This document shows positions 17,383 to 27,232 of a stretch of 64,000 nt of DNA, piece by piece. Origin of the DNA: Pseudomonas sp. PD9R. GTDB lineage: Bacteria; Pseudomonadota; Gammaproteobacteria; Pseudomonadales; Pseudomonadaceae. Below the pieces are notes generated by a model, which saw only the letters and a program-made list of their open reading frames with translations, searched no databases and was not told where the DNA came from. Positions within the stretch are counted from its first letter, which is position 1. Each line of letters starts with the position of its first letter. The translations under genes and the position numbers were made by a program. Location: contig NZ_JAHTMR010000002.1 in the NCBI RefSeq assembly GCF_019200975.1, forward strand, positions 293,679-357,678, given 5' to 3'.

Positions 17383-19014
17383 ATGCAAACCGCCTACACC
17401 GTCCTGATCCTGTTGATGCTGGTGGGCGTTTCACGCCTGATCGGACGGGTGATCCCGCTGCCGTTGCCATTGGTGCAGATTGCCGCCGGTGCCTTGCTGG
17501 CATGGCCGACGCTAGGGTTGCATGTGGCACTGGACCCCGAGTTGTTCCTGTTTCTGTTCCTGCCACCGCTGTTGTTTTCCGATGGCTGGCGCATGCCCAA
17601 GCGCGAGTTTTGGCGTTTGCGTGGGCCGATCCTCACACTGGCGGTGGGTTTGGTGCTGTTCACCGTGGTGGGTGCCGGGTATTTCATTCACTGGTTGTTG
17701 CCGAGCATCCCGCTGGCCGTAGCGTTTGCGCTGGCGGCGGTGTTGTCACCGACGGACGCGGTGGCGGTCTCGGCAATTTCCCAGAATCGTTTGCCGACAC
17801 CCTTGATGCACATGCTGCAGGGTGAAGCCCTGATGAACGATGCCTCGGGTCTGGTGACGTTCAAGTTTGCCCTGGTCGCGGCCATCACCGGCATGTTCTC
17901 GCTGGCCAGCGCCAGTGTCACTTTCGTGTTGGTGGCCATCGGGGGCTTGGCCACGGGGGTGGCGTTGAGCTGGCTGATCGGGCGCTTGCGCTCGTGGATG
18001 ATTGCCCGTGGTTGGGATGACCCGGCCACGCACGTTGTCTTCATGTTGCTGCTGCCGTTTGCTGCCTATGTGCTGGCCGAGCGGATGGGCGTGTCGGGCA
18101 TTTTGTCGGCGGTGGCGGCGGGGATGATGCAGAGCTGGCTCGATCTGCTGCCGCGCCAGACCAACACCCGTCTGCTCAATCGTAGTGTCTGGACATTGTT
18201 GGAGTTCGCGTTCAATGGCCTGATCTTCCTTCTCTTGGGTCTGCAATTGCCGGACATCATCAAAGCCGTGGCCAGTCACGAAACATCGCTGTGGCCAACG
18301 CTTCTGTACCGTGGCCTGGATGTACTGGCGATTTTCCTGGTGTTGTTGGTGTTGCGGTTTGTCTGGGTGCAGAGCACCTGGCGTCTGTCCATTCTGCTTC
18401 GGCGCCGACGTGGCGAGGATCAGATAACACAAGGGCCGAGCGCGCGCTCCTGCTGGTTGCTGACCGTCGGTGGCGTACGCGGTGCGGTGACGTTGGCGGG
18501 TGTGTTGTCAGTGCCGATGCTCATGGGCGGTAACGGCTTTCCTGAGCGCGATTTGCTGATCTTTATTGCCGCCGGGGTGATTCTGCTGTCGCTGATCGCC
18601 GCTTGTATTGCCTTGCCGCTGTTGCTGCGTGGCATCGAGAAAAGCCCCGACGACAAACGCCGCAACGAAGTGCGTGACGCCTGGCGCAAGACCGCCGAGG
18701 CGGCCATTCATGCCCTCGAAAACGAAGAGGTCAATCCGCAGGACGCTGCCCAGGCTGCGCTGGCAGCGGAACTGAAGGCGCGGATCATGTCCGAGTATCG
18801 GCATCAACTGGACGTATTCAACGACTCTGCGGAAGCCCAGGCGCTGGCCTTTCAGATGGACTTACTGGAGCGGCGATTACGCTTGAAGGCGCTGCGGGCG
18901 CAGCGCCTTGAACTCTACAGCCTCAGTCGACATCACCAGATCGGTGATGACGTGTTGCGGGAGGTGCTGGGAGAACTCGATTTGAGCGAGGCTAAGTTAG
19001 GGCCAGTGAAATAG
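17383..19014 (+). CDS. CPA1-type sodium/proton antiporter
   Basis: A protein of 543 residues with ten to twelve membrane helices from residue 5 to about 405, then a cytoplasmic tail of about 130 residues rich in charged, coiled-coil-like sequence (RRNEVRDAWRKTAEAA and on). The helix block PTDAVAVSAIS and LMNDASGLVTFKF carry the paired acidic residues of NhaP/NhaX-type antiporters. It should exchange sodium (or potassium) for protons across the inner membrane. Start at 17383 (MQTAYTVLIL) is preferred to an ATG ten codons earlier without a ribosome site. Confidence 0.88.
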   Translation: MQTAYTVLILLMLVGVSRLIGRVIPLPLPLVQIAAGALLAWPTLGLHVALDPELFLFLFLPPLLFSDGWRMPKREFWRLRGPILTLAVGLVLFTVVGAGYFIHWLLPSIPLAVAFALAAVLSPTDAVAVSAISQNRLPTPLMHMLQGEALMNDASGLVTFKFALVAAITGMFSLASASVTFVLVAIGGLATGVALSWLIGRLRSWMIARGWDDPATHVVFMLLLPFAAYVLAERMGVSGILSAVAAGMMQSWLDLLPRQTNTRLLNRSVWTLLEFAFNGLIFLLLGLQLPDIIKAVASHETSLWPTLLYRGLDVLAIFLVLLVLRFVWVQSTWRLSILLRRRRGEDQITQGPSARSCWLLTVGGVRGAVTLAGVLSVPMLMGGNGFPERDLLIFIAAGVILLSLIAACIALPLLLRGIEKSPDDKRRNEVRDAWRKTAEAAIHALENEEVNPQDAAQAALAAELKARIMSEYRHQLDVFNDSAEAQALAFQMDLLERRLRLKALRAQRLELYSLSRHHQIGDDVLREVLGELDLSEAKLGPVK

Positions 19015-19035
19015 TGCTGTGCCCCCACGGCTTAT

Positions 19036-19779
19036 TTACGGGTAGATACGGCGCGCGAATGCAATATCTCCCGCGCTGAGCTGTGTGTTCAGGGGTTGAT
19101 GCCAATCGCCCAGAGTGCATTCGCTTGGTACGGCGTAGTGCATCACGGAGTGTCGGTCGTAAGGCGCGTAAGTCAGATTGATGTTTCGTTCGCGGGGGAA
19201 AATCTGAGCGTCAACCAAGGCTTTGGGCATGCTGTTGTGCCGTTGAAACCACTCATAGGTTTTTTCCTTGTTCCACGGAATACTCGCGTCAGGATGCTGA
19301 TGCTCGTGCTCTAACCCCAAGGCATGGCCGAACTCATGCATGACCAACGCCTCATAGCCAGACCATGTGTAATTGGTCCCCACAAACATTGTCGGTTTAT
19401 GAGAAGGCGTCAGGAGTGCATCCGTTCCGATGGCTGAACTGGCCAGACTGTTGTAGTAAGGGGATAAATCAATACGGATGTCACCTTCATAAAGCTCATC
19501 GTTATCGCTAAGTTCCATGAATTCAAACTTCAGGTTTACATGGCGGGACCAGTGATTGATGGCGTTTTTAACAGCGGTATAAGCGTCATCGTCAAATCGT
19601 GCGATTGCAATGGTTAATGTTCTTCCGGCTTTCCAGTATTTGGTGTGCTCGCCAATGGATCTCTTTTTCCGGCCCGCAGACAGGTTTGCTGCATTCGTCG
19701 GGTTCTCATGAGTGGCTGCCTGGTAAGAGGCATTAGGGTCTACAGGTTCTGTGGGCGTGCAGTAGGTGATCCTGTTCAT
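19036..19779 (-). CDS. Astacin-like (M12A) zinc metallopeptidase
   Basis: A protein of 247 residues. The zinc signature HEFGHALGLEHE begins at His148 (ligands His148, His152, His158; catalytic Glu149) and the Met-turn SVMHY has Met213 with the astacin tyrosine two residues on, so an active enzyme is expected. The first 45 residues are polar and look unstructured; no signal peptide or membrane segment is seen. Thus export, if any, would need another route, or the protein acts inside. The gene has clearly lower GC than its neighbours (roughly half against about 60%), stands alone between an antiporter and dapC, and looks acquired. Its substrate is unknown. Confidence 0.88.
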   Translation of the reverse strand: MNRITYCTPTEPVDPNASYQAATHENPTNAANLSAGRKKRSIGEHTKYWKAGRTLTIAIARFDDDAYTAVKNAINHWSRHVNLKFEFMELSDNDELYEGDIRIDLSPYYNSLASSAIGTDALLTPSHKPTMFVGTNYTWSGYEALVMHEFGHALGLEHEHQHPDASIPWNKEKTYEWFQRHNSMPKALVDAQIFPRERNINLTYAPYDRHSVMHYAVPSECTLGDWHQPLNTQLSAGDIAFARRIYP

Positions 19780-19971
19780 AATTAAACTTCCATGTTTGTG
19801 GTGGGTGTGCGAATTCGAACAAATGCAGTAATGGCATTCTTCAAAGTTTCGCGTAGTTGAAAGTTGATTCTAGTTGGAAAAGTGAGTGCGAGAAAAGTTG
19901 GATTAAATAAGCTCTGTTGCTGTATGTGAGATAGGGCCCGCACTGCATTGCACAGCGCAGGCCTTTGTCTA

Positions 19972-21171
19972 TTACTTGTGTCTGTTTATAAACGCACGAA
20001 TCCGTTCAGCTGCCTCGACGCATTCCGCCAGCGGTGCAACCAGTGCCATGCGCACTCGACCAGCGCCCGGATTGGCGCCGTCGACATTGCGTGACAGGTA
20101 AGAACCCGGCACCACCGTCACATGTTCTTCAACGAACAGATCGCGGCAGAACGCCTCGTCATCACCTTCAACATTCGGCCACAGGTAAAAACCGCCGTCC
20201 GGGCGCTGCACATCCATGACCGGGCTGAGGATTGCCAGTACCGCGTCATACTTCTCGCGATACAACGCCCGGTTGGCGCGCACGTGCACTTCGTCATTCC
20301 AGGCAGCAACACTGGCCAATTGGGTCTGAACCGGCATGGCGCAGCCGTGGTAAGTGCGATAGAGCAGGAAGCCTTTGAGAATGTCTGCGTCACCCGCGAC
20401 AAACCCCGAGCGCAAGCCTGGCAGGTTGGAACGCTTGGACAGACTGTGGAACACCACGCAGCGCTTGAAGTCCTTGCGGCCCAGCTCCACGCAGGCACTG
20501 AGTAGCCCTGGCGGTGGAGTTTGCTCGTCGAAATACAGCTCGCTGTAGCACTCGTCCGCGGCGATCACGAAGTCGTATTCGTCAGCCAGGGCGATCAGCT
20601 TTTTTAAAGTTTCAACCGGGATCAACGCGCCGGTCGGGTTGCCTGGCGAGCATAGGAACAGAATCTGGCAGCGTTTCCAGATGTCCGGTGAAACCGCATC
20701 GAAATCCGGATTGAAGCCGTTTTCATCCAGGCACGGCAGGTAATGCGGCTTGGCACCGGCGAGGAACGCCGCGCCTTCGTAGATCTGGTAGAACGGGTTC
20801 GGGCTGACCACCAGCGCATCGTCGCCACGGTTGACCACGGTCTGGGTGAAAGCAAACAGCGCTTCGCGGGTGCCGTTGACCGGCAGCACGTTGCGCGCCG
20901 GGTCGAGCCAGCCGTCCGGCACGTTGAAGCGACGTTCGCACCATGCGGCAATGGCTTCACGCAGGGCTGGAATACCGAGGGTCGTCGGGTACACCGCCAT
21001 CTGATCCAGATTGCTCGCCAGGGCTTCGGCGACGAAACTTGGCGAGCGGTGTTTCGGCTCGCCGATGGATAGCGCGATAGGGCGCTTGTCCGGGTTTGGC
21101 GTAACGCTGCCGAGCAGGGCGCGGAGCTTCTCGAAGGGGTAAGGCTGCAACTGGGTCAGAGCGTTATTCAT
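19972..21171 (-). CDS. dapC: Succinyldiaminopimelate transaminase
   Basis: A class I/II PLP aminotransferase of 399 residues that converts N-succinyl-2-amino-6-ketopimelate to N-succinyl-L,L-diaminopimelate using glutamate. The PLP lysine is in SLSKRSNLPGLR; the substrate arginine lies in the C-terminal RVRMALV. The MNNALTQLQPYPFEKLRALL start and SIGEPKH block are typical of Pseudomonas DapC, and the dapC-glnD-map order is the usual one in the genus. A palindromic repeat separates it from glnD. Confidence 0.94.
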   Translation of the reverse strand: MNNALTQLQPYPFEKLRALLGSVTPNPDKRPIALSIGEPKHRSPSFVAEALASNLDQMAVYPTTLGIPALREAIAAWCERRFNVPDGWLDPARNVLPVNGTREALFAFTQTVVNRGDDALVVSPNPFYQIYEGAAFLAGAKPHYLPCLDENGFNPDFDAVSPDIWKRCQILFLCSPGNPTGALIPVETLKKLIALADEYDFVIAADECYSELYFDEQTPPPGLLSACVELGRKDFKRCVVFHSLSKRSNLPGLRSGFVAGDADILKGFLLYRTYHGCAMPVQTQLASVAAWNDEVHVRANRALYREKYDAVLAILSPVMDVQRPDGGFYLWPNVEGDDEAFCRDLFVEEHVTVVPGSYLSRNVDGANPGAGRVRMALVAPLAECVEAAERIRAFINRHK

Positions 21172-21210
21172 CGATGGATCTCGTTCAATGTGGGAGCGGC
21201 GCTGGTCCCT

Positions 21211-21308
21211 GTAGGAGCGCGCTTGCTCGCGATGGTCGTCAACGATAACGCGTGTTTGCCAGGAAAACGCGGCGTTATTAAATCCATCGCGAGCAAGCTC
21301 GCTCTTAC
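21211..21308. repeat. Palindromic repeat, CGCTTGCTCGCGATGG type
   Basis: Inverted repeat with left arm GTAGGAGCGCGCTTGCTCGCGATGG and right arm CCATCGCGAGCAAGCTCGCTCTTAC, a third inner-sequence type among the palindromes here. The loop of about 45 bases is longer than in the others. It lies between the 3' end of glnD and the start of dapC, both on the minus strand. Confidence 0.85.
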
Positions 21309-21330
21309 AAAAGGGCGGGCCGTTGTTAAT

Positions 21331-24033
21331 TCAGATACTGAGTCGTGACAGTTTGATATCGGGTTCGTGGCTGACGCTCAGCTGTTCAACGATCGCATCC
21401 TGCAAGCGACTGCACAGCAGCGGGTCGGACAGCGGCTGGTTGTGGGCGTCGGTGATGAAGAACACGTCTTCCACGCGCTCGCCGAGTGTGGCGATCTTCG
21501 CGTTTTGCAGCGACAGGTCGAATTCAAGGAAGATCGTACCAATCCGCGCCAGCAGGCCGGGGCGATCAGGTGCGGTCAGTTCCAGCACGGTCACCGGTCG
21601 CTGCGCGTCGTTGTGGATCGTCACCTGCGGCGCAAAGGCGAAATGCTTGAGCTGGCGCGGCACCCGGCGCTGGATGATGGTCGGGTAGTCATCCGGGTTG
21701 CGCAGGGCTTCGGTCAGGCCGTCGCGGATCTGCTTGACCCGTGCCGGGTTATCCCCGATCGAATCGCCGTCAGTGTCGAGCACGATGTAGGTGTCGAGGG
21801 TGAACTGGCTGCTGGAAGTAATTACCCGGGCATCGTGGATGTTCAGGTTGAGCTGATCCATCGCGGCCACGGTTACGGCGAAGAAGTCGTGCTGGTCGGG
21901 TGCGTAGATGAAAATCTGCGTGCCGCCCTCGAATTCGCGCTGCGTGGTTTCCTTGATCAGCACCAGCGGTCCACCGTCCGCCGGTTGCTGGAGAATCGCA
22001 TCGCTGTGCCAGGCGACGTCGCCGGCGGTGTGACGCAGGAAGTAGTCATCGCCCAGTTGCGCCCACAGTTGCTCGACGTCGTCCGGATCGGTGCCGCCGC
22101 GCACCAGGATGTCCAGGGCCGCGCTCTGGGTCTGGCGGATCTGCTCTTCGCGGTCCACAGGGTTTTCCAGGCCGCGACGCAGGGCACGCTTGGTTTCGGT
22201 GTAGAGCTGGCGCAACAGGCTGGCGCGCCAGGAGTTCCACAGCGTCGGGTTGGTGGCGTTGATGTCGGCGACAGTCAGCACGTACAAGTAATCGAGGCGT
22301 GTTTCGTCGCCGACAGCCTGTGCGAAATCGTGGATCACCTGCGGGTCGGACAAGTCCTTGCGCTGGGCGGTGGTCGACATCACCAGGTGGTTTTGCACCA
22401 GCCAGACGATCAGGCGGCTGTCCCACACGGGGAGCTGGTGGCGTTGGCAAAAAGCCTCGGCGTCCACGGCACCGATTTCCGAGTGGTCGCCATGCCGGCC
22501 TTTGCCGATGTCGTGATACAGACCCGCCATGTAGATCAGTTCGGGTTTGGGCAGCTTGGCCATGAGCTTGGCGGCCAGCGGGAATTTTTCCGACACCTGC
22601 GTGTATTGCAACTTACGCAGGTGCTTGATCAGGTTCAGGGTGTGCGCATCGACCGTATAGATGTGAAACAGGTCGTGCTGCATCTGTCCGACGATGAAGC
22701 CGAACTCCGGCAGATAACGCCCGAGGATGCCGTAACGGTTCATCCGGCGCAGATTGCGATGGATGCCGATCTTGCACTTGAACAGTTCGATAAACAGGCT
22801 GGTGTTGCGGATGTCGTTGCGGAAATCATCGTCGATCAGGTGACGGTTCTCACGCAGCAAGCGGATGGTGTCGGCGCGTACGCCTTTGATTTCCGGCTGT
22901 TGGGCCATCAGCACGAAGATTTCCAGCATGGCGAACGGGGTGCGACGGAATACGTTGTCGTTGCGCGCCTCGATGTAGCCGTCGTGCAGTTGGAACCGCG
23001 AGTTGATTGGCTGCGGCGGTGCTTCATCTTCCGGGGCGAGAATGACTTCTTCGAAATGCTGGATGATCAGGTCGCTGAGTTGGGCGATGCTCATGACCAC
23101 CCGGTAATACTGCTGCATGAAGTTTTCGATCGCCTGCTTGGCGTCGTCGCCTTCGAAGCCCAACAGCTTGGCAATGGTGCGCTGGTGATCGAACAACAGG
23201 CGGTCTTCGGAGCGACCGGCGAGCATGTGCAGGGCGTAACGGACTTTCCACAGGAACTCCTGGGAGGAGGCCAGCAGGGCGTTTTCGCTCTCTACCAGAA
23301 AACCTTCGCCAGCGAGGGCTCGCAGGTTCAGGGTGCCGTACTCGCGTCGGGCCACCCATAGAATCGTCTGGATATCCCGCAGGCCGCCGGGCGAGCCTTT
23401 GACGTTGGGTTCCAGGTTGTATTCGGTGTCGTTGTACTTGTGGTGGCGGGCCTTCTGCTCGGCGCGTTTGGCCAGGAAAAACTCCTTGCTCGGCCACATG
23501 TGCGCCGTGCTGGTGACATCCAGCATGCGTTGACGCAAGTGTTCGGGGCCGCAGATGGTACGGCTTTCCATCAGGTTGGTGACGACCGTCAGGTCGGCGC
23601 GGGCCTCGACGGCGCATTCGTCGACCGAGCGAACGCTCTGACCGACTTCCAGGCCGATGTCCCACAGCAGTGTCAGAAAGCGCTCGATGGAATCGCGGAA
23701 AACTTCGTGGTCGGCGCTGTCCAGCAGGATCAGCAGATCAATGTCGGAGTAAGGGTGCAGCTCGCCGCGACCATAGCCGCCGACCGCGACCAGCGCGATG
23801 TCGGCGTCTTCGCTCCAGTTGAACTGCTCCCAGGCCTTTTGCAGGATGTTATCGACGAACCAGGCGCGATCCTCGATCAACCGGCGAATGTCCCGGCCGC
23901 TGCGAAAGCGCCCGTCGAGCACCTCGCGGGCCTGGCGAATCGCCTTCTTGAAGGCCGCGATCGGGCTTGCCTTCAGGGCCAGTTCAGCCTGGAACTGGCC
24001 GCGGTCGAAGAGTTCTGGATCCACCTGCGGCAT
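21331..24033 (-). CDS. glnD: [Protein-PII] uridylyltransferase / uridylyl-removing enzyme
   Basis: GlnD of 900 residues, the main nitrogen sensor. It adds UMP to PII when glutamine is low and removes it when glutamine is high. Domains in order: nucleotidyltransferase with [19 protein letters not shown] (about 90), a long helical region, HD hydrolase with [15 protein letters not shown] (about 510), and two C-terminal ACT domains that bind glutamine (the last about residues 820-895). AAAGGAAAG lies just before the ATG. It is followed on the same strand by dapC and preceded by map. Confidence 0.97.
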   Translation of the reverse strand: MPQVDPELFDRGQFQAELALKASPIAAFKKAIRQAREVLDGRFRSGRDIRRLIEDRAWFVDNILQKAWEQFNWSEDADIALVAVGGYGRGELHPYSDIDLLILLDSADHEVFRDSIERFLTLLWDIGLEVGQSVRSVDECAVEARADLTVVTNLMESRTICGPEHLRQRMLDVTSTAHMWPSKEFFLAKRAEQKARHHKYNDTEYNLEPNVKGSPGGLRDIQTILWVARREYGTLNLRALAGEGFLVESENALLASSQEFLWKVRYALHMLAGRSEDRLLFDHQRTIAKLLGFEGDDAKQAIENFMQQYYRVVMSIAQLSDLIIQHFEEVILAPEDEAPPQPINSRFQLHDGYIEARNDNVFRRTPFAMLEIFVLMAQQPEIKGVRADTIRLLRENRHLIDDDFRNDIRNTSLFIELFKCKIGIHRNLRRMNRYGILGRYLPEFGFIVGQMQHDLFHIYTVDAHTLNLIKHLRKLQYTQVSEKFPLAAKLMAKLPKPELIYMAGLYHDIGKGRHGDHSEIGAVDAEAFCQRHQLPVWDSRLIVWLVQNHLVMSTTAQRKDLSDPQVIHDFAQAVGDETRLDYLYVLTVADINATNPTLWNSWRASLLRQLYTETKRALRRGLENPVDREEQIRQTQSAALDILVRGGTDPDDVEQLWAQLGDDYFLRHTAGDVAWHSDAILQQPADGGPLVLIKETTQREFEGGTQIFIYAPDQHDFFAVTVAAMDQLNLNIHDARVITSSSQFTLDTYIVLDTDGDSIGDNPARVKQIRDGLTEALRNPDDYPTIIQRRVPRQLKHFAFAPQVTIHNDAQRPVTVLELTAPDRPGLLARIGTIFLEFDLSLQNAKIATLGERVEDVFFITDAHNQPLSDPLLCSRLQDAIVEQLSVSHEPDIKLSRLSI

Positions 24034-24077
24034 CGATTGGCTTTCCTTTCTTTAAGGCTGGGAGCTTTTTGGGCGGA

Positions 24078-24860
24078 TCAGGCCGAAATGCGCGGGATGG
24101 TGTCATCGCTGCGCAAGGTGAAGATCTCGTAGCCGGTTTCAGTCACCAGCAGCGTGTGTTCCCACTGTGCCGACAACTTGCGGTCTTTGGTGATCGCGGT
24201 CCAGCCGTCGCCCAGTACCTTGGTGTCGGCCTTGCCCTGGTTGATCATCGGCTCGATGGTGAAGGTCATGCCGGCTTTCAGTTCCATGCCGGTGCCGGCG
24301 CGGCCGTAGTGCAGGATCTGCGGCTCTTCGTGGAACACCTTGCCGATACCATGGCCACAGAACTCGCGAACCACCGAGAAACCGTTCTTTTCCGCGTGCT
24401 TCTGGATGATTTCACCGATGTCGCCGAGGCGGCAGCCAGGTTTGACGATTTCAATCGCCTTGTACATGCATTCCTGGGTTACTTGCGACAGGCGCTGGGC
24501 CCAGACCGGTACGCTGCCGACGTGGAACATGCGGCTGGTGTCGCCGTGGTAACCGTCCTTGATGACGGTGACGTCGATGTTCAGGGTGTCGCCATCCTTC
24601 AGCGGTTTGTCGTTCGGGATGCCATGGCAGACCACGTGGTTGATCGACGTGCAAATCGACTTCGGGTAGCCCTTGTAGTTGAGCGGGGCAGGGATGGCTT
24701 TCTGCTCGTTGACGATGTAGTCGTGGCAGATCTGGTTCAGCTGATCGGTGGTAACGCCCGGCTTGACGTATTCGGCAATCATTTCCAGCACATCGGCGGC
24801 CAGTTTGCCGGCGACGCGCATTTTTGCGACGTCCTCGGGGGTTTTGAGGGTGACGGTCAT
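24078..24860 (-). CDS. map: Methionine aminopeptidase, type I
   Basis: A protein of 260 residues that removes the starting methionine from new proteins. The metal site motifs are present: NIDVTVIKDGYHGDTS (two aspartates), GHGIG (histidine), FTIEPM and WEHT (glutamates). The ATG at 24860 (MTVTLKTPED) is chosen; the longer frame to 24914 lacks conservation. It is divergent from rpsB, the usual Pseudomonas arrangement. Confidence 0.96.
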   Translation of the reverse strand: MTVTLKTPEDVAKMRVAGKLAADVLEMIAEYVKPGVTTDQLNQICHDYIVNEQKAIPAPLNYKGYPKSICTSINHVVCHGIPNDKPLKDGDTLNIDVTVIKDGYHGDTSRMFHVGSVPVWAQRLSQVTQECMYKAIEIVKPGCRLGDIGEIIQKHAEKNGFSVVREFCGHGIGKVFHEEPQILHYGRAGTGMELKAGMTFTIEPMINQGKADTKVLGDGWTAITKDRKLSAQWEHTLLVTETGYEIFTLRSDDTIPRISA

Positions 24861-25063
24861 ACAGGCTCTCTCTGCGCTCGATGGCGCTTTCTTAACGAAA
24901 AGGGCGTTGCGCAATCGATATTCGCAGCCCTGAAAAACGCGATTCTACCAGACGATCAGCGCAAATCCGCCGCTCTGTGCATCGCTTCTCTCTATAGAAT
25001 GGTGCATTCTGGGCGGATTCCAAGGGGTGTAGCAGCGTGTTCAACAGGATTTCAGAATCCGGG

Positions 25064-25092
25064 TTCCGTTTTTTCCTGCCTTGTGATATAAA
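25064..25092 (+). promoter_or_regulatory. Candidate rpsB promoter
   Basis: TATAAA at 25087-25092 (within TATAAAAT) is a good -10; a weak -35, TTCCGT, lies 17 bases upstream. The 371-base gap between map and rpsB is otherwise taken up by the map promoter side, in which I see no clear hexamers, and by the structured rpsB leader. Confidence 0.45.
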
Positions 25093-25099
25093 ATGCGCC

Positions 25100-25231
25100 G
25101 CTTTCCGGGGATGCCCCGAGAAGCCTAAATCCACACACGTGTCGACACGATGACCTGGGTGCCTTCAGCTGATGCTGCTGGTTGGTCATTGGGATACGTG
25201 GAGGCCAAACCCGACTTATTAAGGAACTATC
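25100..25231 (+). promoter_or_regulatory. Structured rpsB leader, candidate S2 autoregulatory RNA
   Basis: Three folding elements lie in a row before rpsB: hairpin CGGGG-ATG-CCCCG (25106-25118), the 12-base palindrome CGTGTCGACACG (25138-25149), and a longer stem ATGACC / GGTCAT (25150-25189) with an inner CAGC / GCTG stem. In E. coli and relatives S2 represses rpsB-tsf by binding the rpsB leader, and the leader is known to be structured. That this one works the same way is inferred from position and folding only. Confidence 0.5.
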
Positions 25232-25969
25232 ATGTCCCAAGTCAACATGCGCGATATGCTGAAGGCCGGTGTGCACTTCGGTCACCAGACCCGTTACTGG
25301 AACCCGAAAATGGGTAAATACATTTTCGGCGCGCGTAACAAGATCCACATCATCAACCTTGAAAAAACCCTGCCAATGTTCAACGAAGCTCTGACTTTCG
25401 TAGAGCGTCTGGCCCAAGGCAAAAACAAGATCCTGTTCGTCGGCACCAAGCGTTCCGCTGGCAAGATCGTTGCTGAAGAAGCAGCACGTTGCGGTTCGCC
25501 GTACGTCGATCACCGCTGGTTGGGCGGCATGCTGACCAACTTCAAAACCATCCGTGCTTCCATCAAGCGTCTGCGTGACCTTGAAGTACAAGCCGAAGAC
25601 GGTACTTTCGCCAAGCTGACCAAGAAAGAAGCGCTGATGCGCTCCCGTGACCTGGAAAAGCTGGATCGTTCGTTGGGTGGTATCAAGGACATGGGCGGTC
25701 TGCCAGACGCTCTGTTCGTTATCGACGTTGATCACGAGCGCATCGCGATCACCGAAGCCAACAAGCTGGGCATCCCGGTTATCGGCGTAGTCGATACCAA
25801 CAGCAGCCCGGAAGGCGTTGACTACATCATCCCAGGCAACGATGACGCAATCCGCGCTATCCAGCTGTACATGGGTTCGATGGCTGACGCGGTTATCCGT
25901 GGTCGCAACAACGTTTCTGGCGGTACCGTAGAGTTCGTTGAAGAAGCTCCGGCAGCTGCAGCTGAGTAA
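25232..25969 (+). CDS. rpsB: 30S ribosomal protein S2
   Basis: S2 of 245 residues, starting [27 protein letters not shown] as expected. It binds the head of the small subunit and helps hold S1. AAGGAACTATC precedes the ATG. Codon use is strongly biased, as in highly expressed genes. A strong hairpin with T run follows 28 bases after the stop and separates it from tsf. Confidence 0.98.
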   Translation: MSQVNMRDMLKAGVHFGHQTRYWNPKMGKYIFGARNKIHIINLEKTLPMFNEALTFVERLAQGKNKILFVGTKRSAGKIVAEEAARCGSPYVDHRWLGGMLTNFKTIRASIKRLRDLEVQAEDGTFAKLTKKEALMRSRDLEKLDRSLGGIKDMGGLPDALFVIDVDHERIAITEANKLGIPVIGVVDTNSSPEGVDYIIPGNDDAIRAIQLYMGSMADAVIRGRNNVSGGTVEFVEEAPAAAAE

Positions 25970-25997
25970 TTGACGCCCTGGCGTTGACTCAGTAAGC

Positions 25998-26022
25998 AAA
26001 AAGGGGGCTTGGCCCCCTTTTT
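25998..26022 (+). terminator. Intrinsic terminator between rpsB and tsf
   Basis: Stem AAAAAGGGGGC / GCCCCCTTTTT with a tiny loop (TTG). It probably attenuates the transcript so that tsf is made in a different amount from S2, as also described in E. coli; a separate tsf promoter in the 137-base gap is possible. Confidence 0.85.
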
Positions 26023-26158
26023 GCCACCTCGAAAACCATTTGTCGGCGCCCACTGTTCTATCTGTAACGTGTGGCAGCTAACAAAGTGGCTCGGGAAGAA
26101 TTGATCGCCCGTTCGATCGGGTGGAATGGTTGATAACCTATCCAAGAGGAATTTTGAA

Positions 26159-27022
26159 ATGGCAGAGATTACTGCAGCGTTGGTCAAAGAACTGCGCGAG
26201 CGCACCGGCGAAGGCATGATGGATTGCAAAAAGGCCTTGACCATGGCTGGCGGCGACATCGAAAAAGCCATTGATGACATGCGTGCTTCGGGCGCCATCA
26301 AGGCTGCCAAGAAAGCGGGTAACGTAGCTGCTGAAGGCGCTATCGCTCTGAAGGAAGACGGTAAATCCGCCGTTCTGCTGGAAGTCAACTCGCAGACCGA
26401 CTTCCTGGCTCTGCAGGACGACTTCAAGGCATTTGTTGCTGCCAGCGTTGAACAGGCTTTTGCTGACAAGCTGACTGATGCTGCTCCGCTGATCGAAGCG
26501 CGCGAAGCTGATCGTCTGGTTCTGGTCGGCAAGGTTGGCGAAAACGTCAACATCCGTCGTCTGACTCGCGTTGAAGGTGACGTTGTTGGTGGCTACCTGC
26601 ACGGCAACAAGATCGGTGTTGCAGTTGTCCTGAAAGGCGGCACTGTTGAATTGGCCAAGGACATCGCTATGCACGTAGCGGCGACCAACCCTGAATTCCT
26701 GCTGCCATCGGAAGTTTCCGATGAAGCGATTGAGCGTGAGAAGGGTGTGTTCCTGACTCTCAACGCTGACAAAATCGCCGGCAAGCCGGAAAACATCGTT
26801 GAAAATATGGTCAAAGGCCGTATCAGCAAGTTCCTGGCCGAAGCCAGTCTGGTTGAGCAGGCGTTCGTCAAGAACCCTGAAATCAAGGTCGGCGAACTGG
26901 CCAAGAAAGCCGGTGCTGAAATCGTTTCCTTCACTTACTACAAAGTGGGCGAAGGCATCGAGAAGCCAGTTGACAACTTCGCTGAAGAAGTTGCTGCACA
27001 GCTGGCTGCCGCCAAGCAATAA
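26159..27022 (+). CDS. tsf: Elongation factor Ts
   Basis: EF-Ts of 287 residues, the nucleotide exchange factor for EF-Tu. The N-terminal TGEGMMDCKKAL and the core TDFLA block are the family signatures. The ATG at 26159 (MAEITAALVKELR) has AAGAGGAA just upstream; an ATG eleven codons earlier is not conserved. It has the codon bias of a highly expressed gene. Confidence 0.98.
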   Translation: MAEITAALVKELRERTGEGMMDCKKALTMAGGDIEKAIDDMRASGAIKAAKKAGNVAAEGAIALKEDGKSAVLLEVNSQTDFLALQDDFKAFVAASVEQAFADKLTDAAPLIEAREADRLVLVGKVGENVNIRRLTRVEGDVVGGYLHGNKIGVAVVLKGGTVELAKDIAMHVAATNPEFLLPSEVSDEAIEREKGVFLTLNADKIAGKPENIVENMVKGRISKFLAEASLVEQAFVKNPEIKVGELAKKAGAEIVSFTYYKVGEGIEKPVDNFAEEVAAQLAAAKQ

Positions 27023-27047
27023 GACGGTTTTTTAACTGTCGCCCTGA

Positions 27048-27081
27048 AGAGGCTGCCCGCTAACGCGCGCAGCCTCTTTTC
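27048..27081 (+). terminator. Intrinsic terminator after tsf
   Basis: Stem AGAGGCTGC / GCAGCCTCT with a loop of about 12 bases, followed by TTTT. It ends the tsf transcript before pyrH, whose own promoter should lie in the rest of the 210-base gap. Confidence 0.75.
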
Positions 27082-27232
27082 AGATGGGTTATCAATTTTT
27101 GATTGGTTTCCTTTTGGAACTGGCTTACAAAGCCATGTTCCGATGGCGCTGAAGCAGCGCCAAGCTAGAGTGAGCGCCAGCTGAAAACAGCTCGCAAAGA
27201 ATTTTTAAAATACGCCGCAGGAGAGATTCGCA

